A stretch of 64,000 bases of DNA from Nonomuraea rubra (GTDB taxonomy: Bacteria; Actinomycetota; Actinomycetes; Streptosporangiales; Streptosporangiaceae). The position numbers were made by a program, and so were the translations under genes. The DNA lies in assembly GCF_014207985.1 (NCBI RefSeq), contig NZ_JACHMI010000001.1, forward strand, positions 10,337,001-10,401,000, read 5' to 3'. The first letter of the stretch is position 1. Each line of letters opens with the position of its first letter. Positions 43,930 through 53,183 of the stretch are shown one piece after another. A model generated the notes under the pieces. That model ran no database searches, had not been told where the DNA came from, and worked only from the letters and a program-made list of their open reading frames with translations.

Positions 43930-45434
43930 CAGGTCACCGGCTCCACGATCGGCAGCACCGGCGTGTCGGCCGAGCGGACCAGGCGCGGCCCGTCAGGCCC
44001 GTAGACCTCGCGCGGCTCGGGGAAGAGCGCCAGCAGCGCCAGGTAGAGCAGCCCGGCCACGGCCAGCCCGACAGGGAGCGAGATGTCGATCCCGCTGGCC
44101 AGGTTCCCCAGCGGCCCGACGAACTGCCCGGGCAGGTTGACGAACATCAGCGCCAGCCCGGCGGAGACCAGCCAGGCGCTGAGCCCGCGCCAGTTCCAGC
44201 CGTGCGTGAACCAGTAGCGGCCGCCGCGCTGGCGCCGGTTGAACACCTGCAGCGCCTCCGGGTCGTACCAGCCGCGCCGCGTCACGTAGCCGAGCATCAT
44301 GATCACCATCCAGGGTGCCGTACACGTGATGATCAGTGTGGCGAACGTGGAGATGCTCTGCGTGAGGTTCGCCGCGAACCGGCCGATGAAGATGAACACG
44401 ATCGACAGCGTGCCGATGAACACCGTGGCCTGGACCCGGGAGAAGCGGGGGAAGACGCTGGAGAAGTCGAGGCCGGTGCCGTACAGGGAGGTCGTGCCCG
44501 TGGACATGCCGCCGATCAGGGCGATGAGGCAGACGGGCACGAAGTACCAGCCGGGCGAGACCGCCAGCAGGCCGCCGACGTAGTTGGGGGCGGCGGGGTC
44601 CACGTACTCGGCGGCCTTGGCGGCGATGATCGAGGCGGTGGCCAGGCCGAAGAAGAACGGCAGGATGGTGGCGGCCTGCGACAGGAACGCCGCCGCCATC
44701 ACCCGCCCGCGCGGGGTGCTCGCCGGGATGTAGCGGGACCAGTCGCCCAGGAAGGCGCCGAACGAGACCGGGTTCGACAGCACGATCAGGGCCGCGCCGA
44801 TGAACGAGGGCCAGAACAGGGCGTCGCCCGGCTTCACGGCGCCGGCGTACGACGGGTCGAAGTCGCCGGCGAAGGCGAACACTCCCAGCACGAACAGCAG
44901 TGATGCCGCCGCGACCGCGATCTTGTTCACGAACAGCATGAACCGGAAGCCGTACACGCAGACCACGAGCACGAGGACGGCGAAGATGCCGTACGCGACC
45001 CCGTACGAGAAGTCGGTGTCCGGCAGCCCCACCAGCCGGTGGGCGCCGCCCACGAGCGCGTCGCCCGACGACCACACCGAGATCGAGAAGAACGCGATCG
45101 CGGTCAGCAGCGACAGGAACGAGCCCACGACCCGGCCGTGCACGCCCAGGTGCGCGGAGGAGGACACGGCGTTGTTGGTGCCGTTGAGCGGCCCGAACAG
45201 CGACAGCGGCGCCAGGATCAGCGCCCCCGCCACCAGCCCGAGCACGCTGGCGGCCAGGCCGTGCCAGAACGACAGGCCGAACAGGATGGGGAAGGCGCCG
45301 AGCACGCACGTCGCGAACGTGTTGGCGCCGCCGAAGGCGACCCTGAACAGGTCGACGGGGCGGGCGGTGCGGTCGGCGTCGGGGATGCGCTCGACGCCGT
45401 AGGTCTCGATCTCGGTGAGGGAGCCGCTGCTCAT
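43929..45434 (-). CDS. NCS1-family (cytosine-permease-like) transporter
   Basis: A 501-residue permease with about 12 helices. The N-terminal tail ([12 protein letters not shown]) and first helix ([17 protein letters not shown]) match the NCS1 codB/purine-cytosine group. [14 protein letters not shown] and [21 protein letters not shown] are conserved blocks. It should import a nucleobase-like or small guanidino/ureide solute by cation symport. It is coupled by 4 nt to the ureohydrolase upstream and by TGATG to the cyclase downstream, so the three probably serve one catabolic route. Confidence 0.88.
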   Translation of the reverse strand: MSSGSLTEIETYGVERIPDADRTARPVDLFRVAFGGANTFATCVLGAFPILFGLSFWHGLAASVLGLVAGALILAPLSLFGPLNGTNNAVSSSAHLGVHGRVVGSFLSLLTAIAFFSISVWSSGDALVGGAHRLVGLPDTDFSYGVAYGIFAVLVLVVCVYGFRFMLFVNKIAVAAASLLFVLGVFAFAGDFDPSYAGAVKPGDALFWPSFIGAALIVLSNPVSFGAFLGDWSRYIPASTPRGRVMAAAFLSQAATILPFFFGLATASIIAAKAAEYVDPAAPNYVGGLLAVSPGWYFVPVCLIALIGGMSTGTTSLYGTGLDFSSVFPRFSRVQATVFIGTLSIVFIFIGRFAANLTQSISTFATLIITCTAPWMVIMMLGYVTRRGWYDPEALQVFNRRQRGGRYWFTHGWNWRGLSAWLVSAGLALMFVNLPGQFVGPLGNLASGIDISLPVGLAVAGLLYLALLALFPEPREVYGPDGPRLVRSADTPVLPIVEPVT

Positions 45435-46363
45435 GTCTTCTCCTGGAGCGCCAGCAGGCTGACGAGGTCATAGGCCACGTGGGAGGCGGCGATCGAGGTG
45501 ATCTCCGCGTGGTCGTAGGCGGGGGCCACCTCGACCACGTCGGCCCCGATCAGGTTCAGCCCGGCCAGGCCGCGCAGGATCTCCAGCAGCTCGCGGCTGG
45601 TGAGCCCGCCGGCCTCCGGGGTGCCCGTGCCGGGGGCGTGCGCGGGGTCGAGCACGTCGATGTCGATGGACAGGTACAGCGGGCGGTCGCCGACCCGCTG
45701 CCGCAGCAGGTCGATCACCTCGTCCAGCCCGCGCCGCAGCACGTCGGCCGCGGTCACGATGCCGAACCCGAGCCTCCGGTCCTCCTCCAGGTCCTTCTTG
45801 CCGTAGAGGGAGCCCCTGATGCCGACGTGGCTGAGCGCCTCGGTGTCGAGAACGCCCTCCTCCACGGCCCGGCGGAAGGGGGTGCCATGCGTGTACTCGG
45901 CCCCGAAGTAGGTGTCCCACGTGTCGAGGTGCGCGTCGAAGTGCACCAGCGCCACGGGGCCGTGCTTCCTGGCCGCCGAGCGCAGCAGCGGCAGCGCGAT
46001 CGTGTGGTCGCCACCGATGGTGACCAGCCTGGCGTCCAGGTCGTCGGCCGCGCCCTCGATGGTCTCGATGGCCGCGCCGATGTCGAACGGGTTCACCGCG
46101 ATGTCCCCGGCGTCGGCGACCTGCACCTGCTCGAACGGGGACACGTCGAGGCCGGGGTGGTAGGGCCGCAGCAGCCGGGACGCCTCCCGTACGGCGGCGG
46201 GCCCGAACCGGGCGCCGGGACGGTAGGAGACGCCGGTGTCGAAGGGCACGCCCACCACCGCCACGTCCGCCCGTTCCACCTGGTCGAGGCGGGGCAGGCG
46301 GGCGAAGGTGGCGGGGCCCGCGAAGCGCGGGACCTTGCTGGAGTCGACGGGACCGAGGTTCAT
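45431..46363 (-). CDS. speB: Agmatinase-family ureohydrolase
   Basis: A 310-residue manganese enzyme that splits urea from a guanidino compound. Metal ligands are in [19 protein letters not shown] and [19 protein letters not shown], all intact. Length and HGTPFRRA fit agmatinase (giving putrescine), but guanidinobutyrase or guanidinopropionase cannot be excluded from sequence alone. The nearby aminobutyraldehyde dehydrogenase and polyamine importer support agmatine or guanidinobutyrate as substrate. It is divergent from the PucR-type gene, and first in a three-gene operon. Confidence 0.85.
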   Translation of the reverse strand: MNLGPVDSSKVPRFAGPATFARLPRLDQVERADVAVVGVPFDTGVSYRPGARFGPAAVREASRLLRPYHPGLDVSPFEQVQVADAGDIAVNPFDIGAAIETIEGAADDLDARLVTIGGDHTIALPLLRSAARKHGPVALVHFDAHLDTWDTYFGAEYTHGTPFRRAVEEGVLDTEALSHVGIRGSLYGKKDLEEDRRLGFGIVTAADVLRRGLDEVIDLLRQRVGDRPLYLSIDIDVLDPAHAPGTGTPEAGGLTSRELLEILRGLAGLNLIGADVVEVAPAYDHAEITSIAASHVAYDLVSLLALQEKT

Positions 46364-46433
46364 GCGCCTCAGTGTTCGTCACGCCTCTGACCTGCGGCAA
46401 TTGTGGTCGTCACGAAGTATTACGGTGTGTGTT

Positions 46434-47891
46434 GTGGCCGACCACAAACTCACCGTGGAGGATCTCCTCCGCTCCCCCGCTCTCCAGCTCCGCGTGCTGG
46501 CGGGCGAGGCCGGGCTGGCCCGCTCGGTCTCGTGGGCGCACGTCAGCGAGCTGGACGACCCGACGCCGTGGCTGCTCGGGGCCGAGGTCATCATGACGAC
46601 CGGCATCGGCGTGCCCCGGGCGGCCGCCAGGCAGCGGGCCTACCTGGAGCGCCTCGACGACGCCGGCGTCTCCGCGCTCGCCCTGTCGGCCCAGCTCCAC
46701 GTGCCGCCGCTGCACCCGGCGTTCTTCGAGGCCGCGGAGGAGCGCGGCATGCCGGTGCTGGAGGTGCCGCTGGCGGTGCCGTTCATCGCGATCGCGCAGG
46801 AGGTCGCGGCGGCGCTGCAGGAGGACGCCAGCCACCGGCTCGGCGCCCAGCTCCAGGTCTTCGGCGCGCTGCGCTGGCTGGCCGCCGAGGACCTGGACAC
46901 GGCCACGCTCTTCAAGCGCCTGGAACGCCTGTCCGGCTACGACGTCTACCTCTCCACCCGCTCGGGCCGCCCCCTGCTGCCCGGCGTCCCCGTCCCCCCG
47001 CCGTCCGTCCTGCCCGCCGCGCCCGACGCCCCGCCCACGATCCCCGGCGGCTTCGTGCTGCCCGTCTCGGCCCCCGGCGGCCCCGCCGGGTACCTGGTGG
47101 CCTTCGAACGCGAGGGCGCCCGCCCCGCCGGCCTGGCCGTGGTCCAGCACATCGCCACGGTGGCGGCGCTCCAGGTCGCGATGGCCAGGCACGAGCGCGA
47201 GACCCTGCGCAGGGAGGGCGCGGAGACGCTGGCCGAGCTGCTGCAGGACGTGCTCGACCCGCCGTCCGTTCGCCGCCGCCTGGCCCGCCTGGGCCTGTCC
47301 ACGGAATCGGACACGGTGCTGCTGGTGGTGCGCGGCGTTCCCGACGACGCCCTGCGCCGCGCCCTGGACGACCTGCCGCACCTGATGCTGCGCCGCGGCG
47401 ACGACCACTACCTGCTGGGCCCGCCGGCGCTCGGTCCCGCCGTAGCCGCGGTGCCGGGGGTCGCCGCCGGGATGAGCCGCCCGTTCCCGCCCGGCGAGTC
47501 GCTGCGGGTGGCCCAGCGGGAGGCGGCCTGGGCGGCCACGCACGCCGCCGAGTCGGGCCGCGGGCTCGTCACGTACGGCGACGACACGACCGGCCGGTGG
47601 CTGCCCGAGGACCCGGCCACACTGACCGCGTTGGTGGAATACGTGCTGGGCAAGGTGCTCGCCTATGACGAGGCGCACAATTCCTATTTGCTGGCTTCCG
47701 TACGGACCTGGCTGGAACATAACCGCCATATGCGCGAGGCCGCCACGGCCCTGCACATCCATCCCAATACCCTGGCCTACCGGCTGCGCCGATTCAGCGA
47801 GCTCAGCGGCAGGGACCTCGACTCCAGCGCGGCCTTCGCCGAGGTCTGGCTGGCCATCCGCGCGGCCCGCCAGCTCGGGCTCCACAACTGA
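46434..47891 (+). CDS. PucR-family transcriptional regulator
   Basis: A 485-residue regulator. The N-terminal PucR domain (about residues 1-130) includes VSWAHVSELDDPTPWLLGAE and ALALSAQLHVPPLHPAFFE. A middle GGDEF-like/GAF-like region is followed by the C-terminal PucR helix-turn-helix (EHNRHMREAATALHIHPNTL, then AYRLRRFSEL). GTG 46434 is chosen because TACGGT lies 7 nt upstream, so the message is probably leaderless. PucR proteins usually activate purine or amine catabolism; the divergent ureohydrolase-NCS1-cyclase operon is the likely target. Confidence 0.88.
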   Translation: MADHKLTVEDLLRSPALQLRVLAGEAGLARSVSWAHVSELDDPTPWLLGAEVIMTTGIGVPRAAARQRAYLERLDDAGVSALALSAQLHVPPLHPAFFEAAEERGMPVLEVPLAVPFIAIAQEVAAALQEDASHRLGAQLQVFGALRWLAAEDLDTATLFKRLERLSGYDVYLSTRSGRPLLPGVPVPPPSVLPAAPDAPPTIPGGFVLPVSAPGGPAGYLVAFEREGARPAGLAVVQHIATVAALQVAMARHERETLRREGAETLAELLQDVLDPPSVRRRLARLGLSTESDTVLLVVRGVPDDALRRALDDLPHLMLRRGDDHYLLGPPALGPAVAAVPGVAAGMSRPFPPGESLRVAQREAAWAATHAAESGRGLVTYGDDTTGRWLPEDPATLTALVEYVLGKVLAYDEAHNSYLLASVRTWLEHNRHMREAATALHIHPNTLAYRLRRFSELSGRDLDSSAAFAEVWLAIRAARQLGLHN

Positions 47892-48012
47892 GCGGGCCCG
47901 ATAGTCACCGCCCCAGTTCGGCCGCATCCGAAAACAACGCCCGATTATCCGGCATTTCATTCGGCCAAAGTCCCGTCGTATCATCGCCACAGCGGGCGAG
48001 GAGGGACTTTCT

Positions 48013-48198
48013 ATGGCGCAACCGGCTCGCGCGGTCGGCACCGGGCTCGTGGAACTGACCGACCTGACGCTGCTCCAGCTCGTCGAGGTGGACGAGGCGA
48101 CCCTCGACCGGGCAGTGCGCGGGATCGTCGGGCGACGAGGGCCGTGGGACCGGCTGTGGCAGGAGGACAGCGCCTCGGGCCACGGCGCCGTCCCGTGA
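48013..48198 (+). CDS. FxSxx-like RiPP precursor peptide
   Basis: A 61-residue peptide with a GAGGAGGGA ribosome site 7 nt upstream. LVELTDLTLLQLVEVDEATL resembles the leader of FxSxx-COOH peptides, where a short hydrophobic/acidic helix recruits the maturase. The C-terminus, WDRLWQEDSASGHGAVP, lacks the usual terminal F-x-S-x-x, so the modified core may differ. Its stop overlaps the hydroxylase start as GTGA, so the two are coupled in translation. It is probably the substrate of that enzyme (inference). Confidence 0.6.
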   Translation: MAQPARAVGTGLVELTDLTLLQLVEVDEATLDRAVRGIVGRRGPWDRLWQEDSASGHGAVP

Positions 48199-49337
48199 CC
48201 GCCGGCACGTACGAGCTCTGCGACCACCTGGCCGACCCCACCCCCGCGCTGCTGGAGCGCCTCAGGGGCCTCCAGCTCGCCAGGAACCAGGTGCTCCTGG
48301 CGGCGGTGCAGCGCAGGGTGCCCGGCCACGACGCCGCCTTCCAGGAGCTTGTGCGCCTGCAGCGGGACGAGCCGCGGCTCATGGCGGAGCTGCTGCTGCT
48401 CCCCCAGGTGGGCTGCTGGGCGGTGGACGCGTTGTGGCGGCTGGACCGCGGCGAGGAGCCGGACCTGGCCTACCTGGCGGCCTTCGCGGCCGGCGCCGCC
48501 ATGCGGGCCGGCCGGCGGCCCCTGCCGTTTCCCGGCCCGCTCGTCCCCGGGATGGGCACGGTCACCGAGTCCGGCCTCGTGCCGATCCCCCTCCTCGACG
48601 TGGCGGAGGGCGCGGCCCGGTTGTCCGTCCGTCTCGACGCGATCGACCCCTACCTCGCCGGCTACGGCAGGCGGGGCGGCGCCGACCCGGTGTGGTGGCA
48701 GCGCGAGCTGAGCCGGGCCTGGCGGGTGCTGTGCGAGCGGCATCGCGCGGCGGCGCAGACGGTGGCGGGGGTCTTCACCACGCTGGTGCCCCTGGACGGC
48801 GGCGGGCACGGCCGGCCGTTCAGCGCCACCTCCGGCTGGGCGTACGGCGCGATCGCCCTGTCGCCGCCGCCCGATCCGCTCGCGTTCGCCGAGAGCCTGG
48901 TGCACGAGGTGTGGCACCTGCTGCTCGGTGCGGTGGAGGACACGACCTCGCTGGTCGATCCCGGCGACGACCGCCGCTGGTACGCCCCGTGGCGCTCCGA
49001 CCCCCGGCCGCTGGGCGCGCTGGTGCAGGGCTGCTTCGCGAACTTCGCGATCACCGCGTTCTGGCGCACCGAGTGCGGCGTGCCGTCACCGCGGGAGCCG
49101 GGCCGGGCGGAGACCGAGTTCGCCCACCGCCGCGCCATCACCTTCGAGGCGCTCAGCCGGGCGGCAAGCTCGGGCGGCCTGACGACGGCGGGCTCGCGCC
49201 TGGTGGACGGCCTGCTGCGACGGCTGGCCCCGTGGCTGCGCGAGCCCCTTCCCGCCGCGGCCGAGCGCCGCGCGGACGAGCTGCGGGCCGCCCACCGGGC
49301 GCGCTGGCTCGCCGCCAACCCCGGGCACCGCGTCTGA
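48195..49337 (+). CDS. HExxH-type peptide beta-hydroxylase domain protein
   Basis: A 380-residue protein of the HEXXH-motif family tied to peptide modification (TIGR04267; now described as alpha-ketoglutarate-HExxH peptide beta-hydroxylases). The motif is SLVHEVWHLLLGAVED near residues 234-249, followed by RWYAPWRSDPRPLGALVQGC, the family's second conserved block. GTG 48195 overlaps the precursor stop by 4 nt. In many actinomycetes this domain stands beside, or is fused to, the FxsB radical SAM maturase; here it stands alone. It is expected to hydroxylate the coupled peptide. Confidence 0.75.
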   Translation: MTAGTYELCDHLADPTPALLERLRGLQLARNQVLLAAVQRRVPGHDAAFQELVRLQRDEPRLMAELLLLPQVGCWAVDALWRLDRGEEPDLAYLAAFAAGAAMRAGRRPLPFPGPLVPGMGTVTESGLVPIPLLDVAEGAARLSVRLDAIDPYLAGYGRRGGADPVWWQRELSRAWRVLCERHRAAAQTVAGVFTTLVPLDGGGHGRPFSATSGWAYGAIALSPPPDPLAFAESLVHEVWHLLLGAVEDTTSLVDPGDDRRWYAPWRSDPRPLGALVQGCFANFAITAFWRTECGVPSPREPGRAETEFAHRRAITFEALSRAASSGGLTTAGSRLVDGLLRRLAPWLREPLPAAAERRADELRAAHRARWLAANPGHRV

Positions 49338-49424
49338 CGCTCCGCAAGGGAACCACGACCGGAAACCGCTCCGCACCGGAAGCACGGCCGGAAACCGCTC
49401 CGCGCCGGAACCACGGCGGGAAAC
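49338..49424. repeat. Three tandem 29-bp repeats between convergent genes
   Basis: Units at 49338-49366, 49367-49395 and 49396-49424 share CGCTCCGC, GGAA, CACG and GGAAAC at fixed places, with about four to six differences between pairs. They fill the whole gap between the hydroxylase stop and the convergent NB-ARC/TPR stop. There are no spacers, so this is not CRISPR. Copy number may vary between strains. A role as a bidirectional barrier is possible but unproven. Confidence 0.75.
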
Positions 49425-49430
49425 GCGGGT

Positions 49431-52001
49431 TCAGTCGTTCATCGGCTCGATGCCCATGTTGATGCGCCCGAACTGCGCGGCCAGCCGGGCGTGCGGATGG
49501 TCCGGCAGCAGCGAGTTCCGGTACCGGTCGAGCGCCTCCTCCCGCAACCGCGCCGCGGCGTCCTTGTCGCCGTCGGCGTTACGGTCGAGGGCGAGGTTCG
49601 CCATGGCGGCCAGCGTGTTGGGATGGTCGGCGCCCCGCGTGTCCTGGCTGCGTTCGAGCACCTTCTCGCCCAGGCTCCTGGCCTTGCGCACCTCCCCCAG
49701 TGCGGCCAGGTCGCTGGCCAGGCTGTGCATGGCGATCAGCGTGTTCGGATGGTCCTCGCCCAGGTCGGCGATCAGCCCTTCGACGGCCCGCTCGCTCAGC
49801 CTGCGCGCCGCGTCCGGGTTGTTGCGCACCCGCAGCACGATGGCCAGGTTGGAGCAGGCCATGAGCGTGTTGGGATGGTCGGTGCCGGCCACCTTCTCCA
49901 GGCTGGCCACCGTCTCCTCGCCCAGCCTCTGGGCCCCGGCCAGGTCCTCCGTGAGCCGGTGGTCGTTCATGAGGTTGGTGGCCGACTGCAGCGTCTGGCG
50001 GTGCTCCTTGCCCAGGATCGACTGGTGCAGGTCGAGGGCCTTGCGCCCCTGGACGAACGCGTCCTCGTACAGGCCCACGCGGTTCAGCGCCACGCCGAAG
50101 TCGATGGCGACCAGCAGGCGGAACTGGTTCCACGGGTAGTTGCCGCGCTCCAGGGCGTTGCTGATCCTCCTGACCAGGTCGAGCGACTCCTCGTAGCGGC
50201 CGAGCCCGCGCAGGCAGCGGGCGCGGCCGAACTGCGAGCTCAGCGTGGGCCGCTCGACGGGGCCGAAGATGCGCAGCCTCTCCGCGAGGGTCTCGTCGTC
50301 GTACTCCAGCGCCTCCGCGAAGCGGCCGAGGCAGCGCAGGCTCACCGCGACGTTGCTGCGGATGCGCAGCGTGTCGGGGTGGTCGGGGCGCAGCTCCCGC
50401 TCGAAGAGGGGCAGCAGCTTCTGGTCGTTCTGCAGCGCCTCGGCGTAGCGGCCGAGCAGGCGCAGGCCGATGCCGTGGACCCGGGCGCAGTCGAGGTAGA
50501 CCGGGTCCAGCTCGCCGAAGCCGTCGTGCAGCCGCCGCAGCGTGTCTGCCAGCAGCCGCTGGCTCTCCTCCCACCGGCCGGAGACGCGCAGCGCGTTGCC
50601 GACCTGGAGGGCCAGGGCCAGCGTGTGCTTGTCGTCGGGGCCGAACCGTTCGCGCCACGACTCCAGCGTGGGCAGGCCGAGCCGCAGGCTCTCCTGGTGG
50701 CCGCCGCGCCGGAAGAGCTGCTCGACCTGGTTGATGATCAGCCTGCGGACGTTGGGGTCGCCGGACTCGGTCGCCTTCGAGGGCACCAGGTGCTGCAGGG
50801 AGCGCTGGTAGATCTGCTCGCTGTCCTCCCGGTCGACCGCGCGCGGGTCGGAGGCGGCCAGCAGGAGGTGCGCGGCCTCGCGGTAGCGGGCGGCGGCCTC
50901 GGGGTCCTCGCGTACCATGCGGTCCCTGGTCACGGCCTGCACCACGCGGTGGAGCTGCACCACATTGCGCACGCCGTCGAGCTTCAGCATGGAGTAGCGG
51001 CCCAGCTCCCTGGCCGCGCGGCGGAAGTCGGTGACGGAGCTCAGCACCCGGCTGAGCGGCTCGGGCAGGCTCGCCGCCACGGTGGGCTGCACGAGCAGCT
51101 CCTCGGCGACCGGCTCGGCCGACAGGCTCGCCAGCAGCCGGAACAGCGCGTCGGCCTCGGGCGAGATCTTGTTGCGCGAGACGCTCCACGTGGTGGCCAC
51201 CGTCTGGGGATACTTGATGTCCACCGAGCTCGCCAGCAGCGCGTGGGCGTTGTCGCGGAACAGCGCCAGATACTCGGTGATGCTGGTCCCCGTCTCGTTC
51301 AGGTAGGCAGCGGCGTGCTCGGCGGCCAGCGGGAGGTTCCCGAGCTGTCCCGCCAGGTCCTGCGCTTCGGCCTCGGCGTCCACGGAGCGCTCACTACCCC
51401 GCCCGGACAACGCGATCACCCGTTTGTGCAGGAACTTGACCGTATCTTCTGGCAGGAACTCCCCGACTTCGATGCCGTCCAGGTTCATCGCCCGGCGCCA
51501 GTGGCGGTCGCGGGTGGTGATGATGACGTGGCCGCCGCCGCTGGGCAGGTAGTTCTGGACCTCGTTGGCGCTCTCGACGTTGTCGTAGATCAGCAGCCAG
51601 CGCTCGAAGGGGTCGTGCGCTGCCAGAGCGGACAGCACGAGCTTGGCGGAGTAGTCGCGGTCGTCGGGGCGGAAGCCGTTCAGCGCCATCTTGCGGCCGA
51701 GCCCGATCAGCGCGTTGATGATCGTCTCTTCCTGCTCGGCCCTGACCCACCAGACGAGGTCGTAGTCCTCGCTGTGGCGGTGGGCGTACTCGGCCGCGAT
51801 CTCGGTCTTGCCGATGCCGCCCATGCCGTAGATCGGCTGCGGCGGCTGGCCGACGAGCGCGGTGGAGTCGAGCGCGAGCCGCTCGCGCAGCTCGGCCAGC
51901 TCTCGCTCACGGCCGGTGAAGTAGCGATTACGGTACGGGATCTCGCGGCCCCAGATGGGGAGTCGTCGGTCCTGGCGTGCCCCGTGCTCCATCACGATCA
52001 C
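49431..52001 (-). CDS. NB-ARC/TPR protein of the FxSxx-COOH system type (FxsT-like)
   Basis: An 856-residue STAND protein. YRNRYFTGREREL leads to an NB-ARC ATPase with P-loop GMGGIGKT at residues 59-66 and Walker B WLLIYDNVE. A winged-helix-like middle is followed by about ten TPR units in the last 450 residues, and DHPNTL recurs three times in register (42-residue period). The opening and repeat style match the FxSxx-system TPR proteins of actinomycetes. GTG 52001 or ATG 51992 are both possible starts; neither has a strong Shine-Dalgarno. It is convergent to the peptide-hydroxylase pair and divergent from the SIR2-STAND operon, so it may sense a signal for either. Confidence 0.8.
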   Translation of the reverse strand: MIVMEHGARQDRRLPIWGREIPYRNRYFTGRERELAELRERLALDSTALVGQPPQPIYGMGGIGKTEIAAEYAHRHSEDYDLVWWVRAEQEETIINALIGLGRKMALNGFRPDDRDYSAKLVLSALAAHDPFERWLLIYDNVESANEVQNYLPSGGGHVIITTRDRHWRRAMNLDGIEVGEFLPEDTVKFLHKRVIALSGRGSERSVDAEAEAQDLAGQLGNLPLAAEHAAAYLNETGTSITEYLALFRDNAHALLASSVDIKYPQTVATTWSVSRNKISPEADALFRLLASLSAEPVAEELLVQPTVAASLPEPLSRVLSSVTDFRRAARELGRYSMLKLDGVRNVVQLHRVVQAVTRDRMVREDPEAAARYREAAHLLLAASDPRAVDREDSEQIYQRSLQHLVPSKATESGDPNVRRLIINQVEQLFRRGGHQESLRLGLPTLESWRERFGPDDKHTLALALQVGNALRVSGRWEESQRLLADTLRRLHDGFGELDPVYLDCARVHGIGLRLLGRYAEALQNDQKLLPLFERELRPDHPDTLRIRSNVAVSLRCLGRFAEALEYDDETLAERLRIFGPVERPTLSSQFGRARCLRGLGRYEESLDLVRRISNALERGNYPWNQFRLLVAIDFGVALNRVGLYEDAFVQGRKALDLHQSILGKEHRQTLQSATNLMNDHRLTEDLAGAQRLGEETVASLEKVAGTDHPNTLMACSNLAIVLRVRNNPDAARRLSERAVEGLIADLGEDHPNTLIAMHSLASDLAALGEVRKARSLGEKVLERSQDTRGADHPNTLAAMANLALDRNADGDKDAAARLREEALDRYRNSLLPDHPHARLAAQFGRINMGIEPMND

Positions 52002-52107
52002 CGCCGTTGGTCGCCGTCCAGCCCGTTGTCCTCGACCTTAATGCGTCCGTCGATCTCGCGTCTCTCACATCGGGGAGAGTCCCCTTACTCCGTCCCAGCC
52101 TGCCAGA

Positions 52108-52136
52108 ATTATGGTCATATATCGGTTTATGTTGCA
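52108..52136 (-). promoter_or_regulatory. Promoter of the NB-ARC/TPR gene
   Basis: On the minus strand TGCAAC (52136-52131), 17 nt, CATAAT (52113-52108). It lies in the AT-richest part of the 249-bp divergent region (52002-52250). The predicted start leaves a leader of about 100 nt, in which GGGGA/TCCCC (52072-52084) forms a small hairpin. A -35-like TTGACG for the SIR2 operon is at 52173-52178, but its -10 is not clear. Confidence 0.45.
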
Positions 52137-52250
52137 GCTAACCCTGAGTTATCGGGCGACTATTCCCGGCTATTGACGGCGGCGGCTCTTTCATGGAACG
52201 TCTGTAACGTTGAGCACCCGAGCCGCCCTTACCCCGGAAGGCGGTGGCGT

Positions 52251-53183
52251 GTGCGCACCGGTGACGCCGACGGCCAGAACGACGACGCCTGGGACCTGCT
52301 GATCGGGGATCTCAACAATGGAGACTGCGTCCCTTTTCTGGGCGCGGGAGCCAGCGCGGAGCGGCTCCCGCTCGGTGGCCAGCTCGCCAGGAAGTGGGCG
52401 GCCAGGATCAGGTACCCGTCCGGCGACACCGGCGATCTGGCGCGGGTGATGCAGTATGCGGCCACCATGCACTATCGCGACGCGATCAGGACCAAACGCG
52501 AATTCCTCAACGAGGAGTTCGCACACGCCGTCCCACCGGCCGCGACGGACGAATTCCCGGTGCACTCCGTGCTGGCGCGATACCCTCTCCCCCTCTACAT
52601 CACCACCAACTACGACGACTTCATGTTCCTGGCATTACAGCAGGCGAGAAAGCGGCCCACCTGGGATCTGTTCCCCTGGTACGCGATGTCCCCCGACGAC
52701 TGGACCGGGAGCCCCTTCCGTGAATCCGACTACGTCCCGTGCGAGGAGCGCCCTCTCGTCTTCCACCTGCACGGCCACCACAAGGAGCCGCACTCGATCG
52801 TCCTCATCGAGGACGACTACCTCGACTTCCTGGTCCGGCTGGCGCAGGACGGCAGGCACAGCAGCGCCTCCTCGTCCGGGGGCCGTCCGATGACCCTGCT
52901 GCCGTACCCGATCCGCACCGCGCTGCGCACCAAGGCGCTGCTGTTCATCGGGTACGGGCTGCGCGACTGGACCTTCCACGTCATGTTCAGGACGCTGCTG
53001 CACGGCCTCCTCGGCACCATGCGCAGGGAGCACACGAGCATCCAGCTCAACCCGCACGACCATCCCGGCGACGAACGCGAGTACCTCGAACGCTACTTCC
53101 AGGCCCAGAGCATCCGCATCCTGTGGGAAACCCCCCGCTCGCTCAACGACAAGCTCGCCGCCGGACTGCGGGAGAAGCCATGA
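52251..53183 (+). CDS. SIR2-domain protein, probable NAD hydrolase effector
   Basis: A 310-residue SIR2-fold protein. GTG 52251 has GGAAGG 9 nt upstream. NAD-site residues are intact: FLGAGAS (29-35), ITTNYDD with Asn120, VFHLHGHH with the probable catalytic His174, and FIGYGLRDW near residue 235. It lacks the zinc-Cys module of deacetylating sirtuins and matches the SIR2_2 domains used in bacterial immunity, which cleave NAD. Its stop overlaps the STAND gene start as ATGA, so effector and sensor are coupled. It has some lower-GC stretches compared with neighbours. Role in defence is inferred from family and pairing. Confidence 0.8.
   Translation: MRTGDADGQNDDAWDLLIGDLNNGDCVPFLGAGASAERLPLGGQLARKWAARIRYPSGDTGDLARVMQYAATMHYRDAIRTKREFLNEEFAHAVPPAATDEFPVHSVLARYPLPLYITTNYDDFMFLALQQARKRPTWDLFPWYAMSPDDWTGSPFRESDYVPCEERPLVFHLHGHHKEPHSIVLIEDDYLDFLVRLAQDGRHSSASSSGGRPMTLLPYPIRTALRTKALLFIGYGLRDWTFHVMFRTLLHGLLGTMRREHTSIQLNPHDHPGDEREYLERYFQAQSIRILWETPRSLNDKLAAGLREKP

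Noticed and set aside
49338..49424. CRISPR array
   Set aside because: The 29-bp units are contiguous with no spacers, and no cas genes are present.
49491..53183. Long plus-strand open frame of 1,230 codons
   Set aside because: Its first two thirds are antisense to the NB-ARC/TPR gene and show shadow composition typical of high GC3; only the last 310 codons (SIR2) are real.
52251..53183. Sirtuin-type protein deacetylase
   Set aside because: The zinc-binding Cys module is missing and the pairing with a STAND gene fits NADase effectors better.
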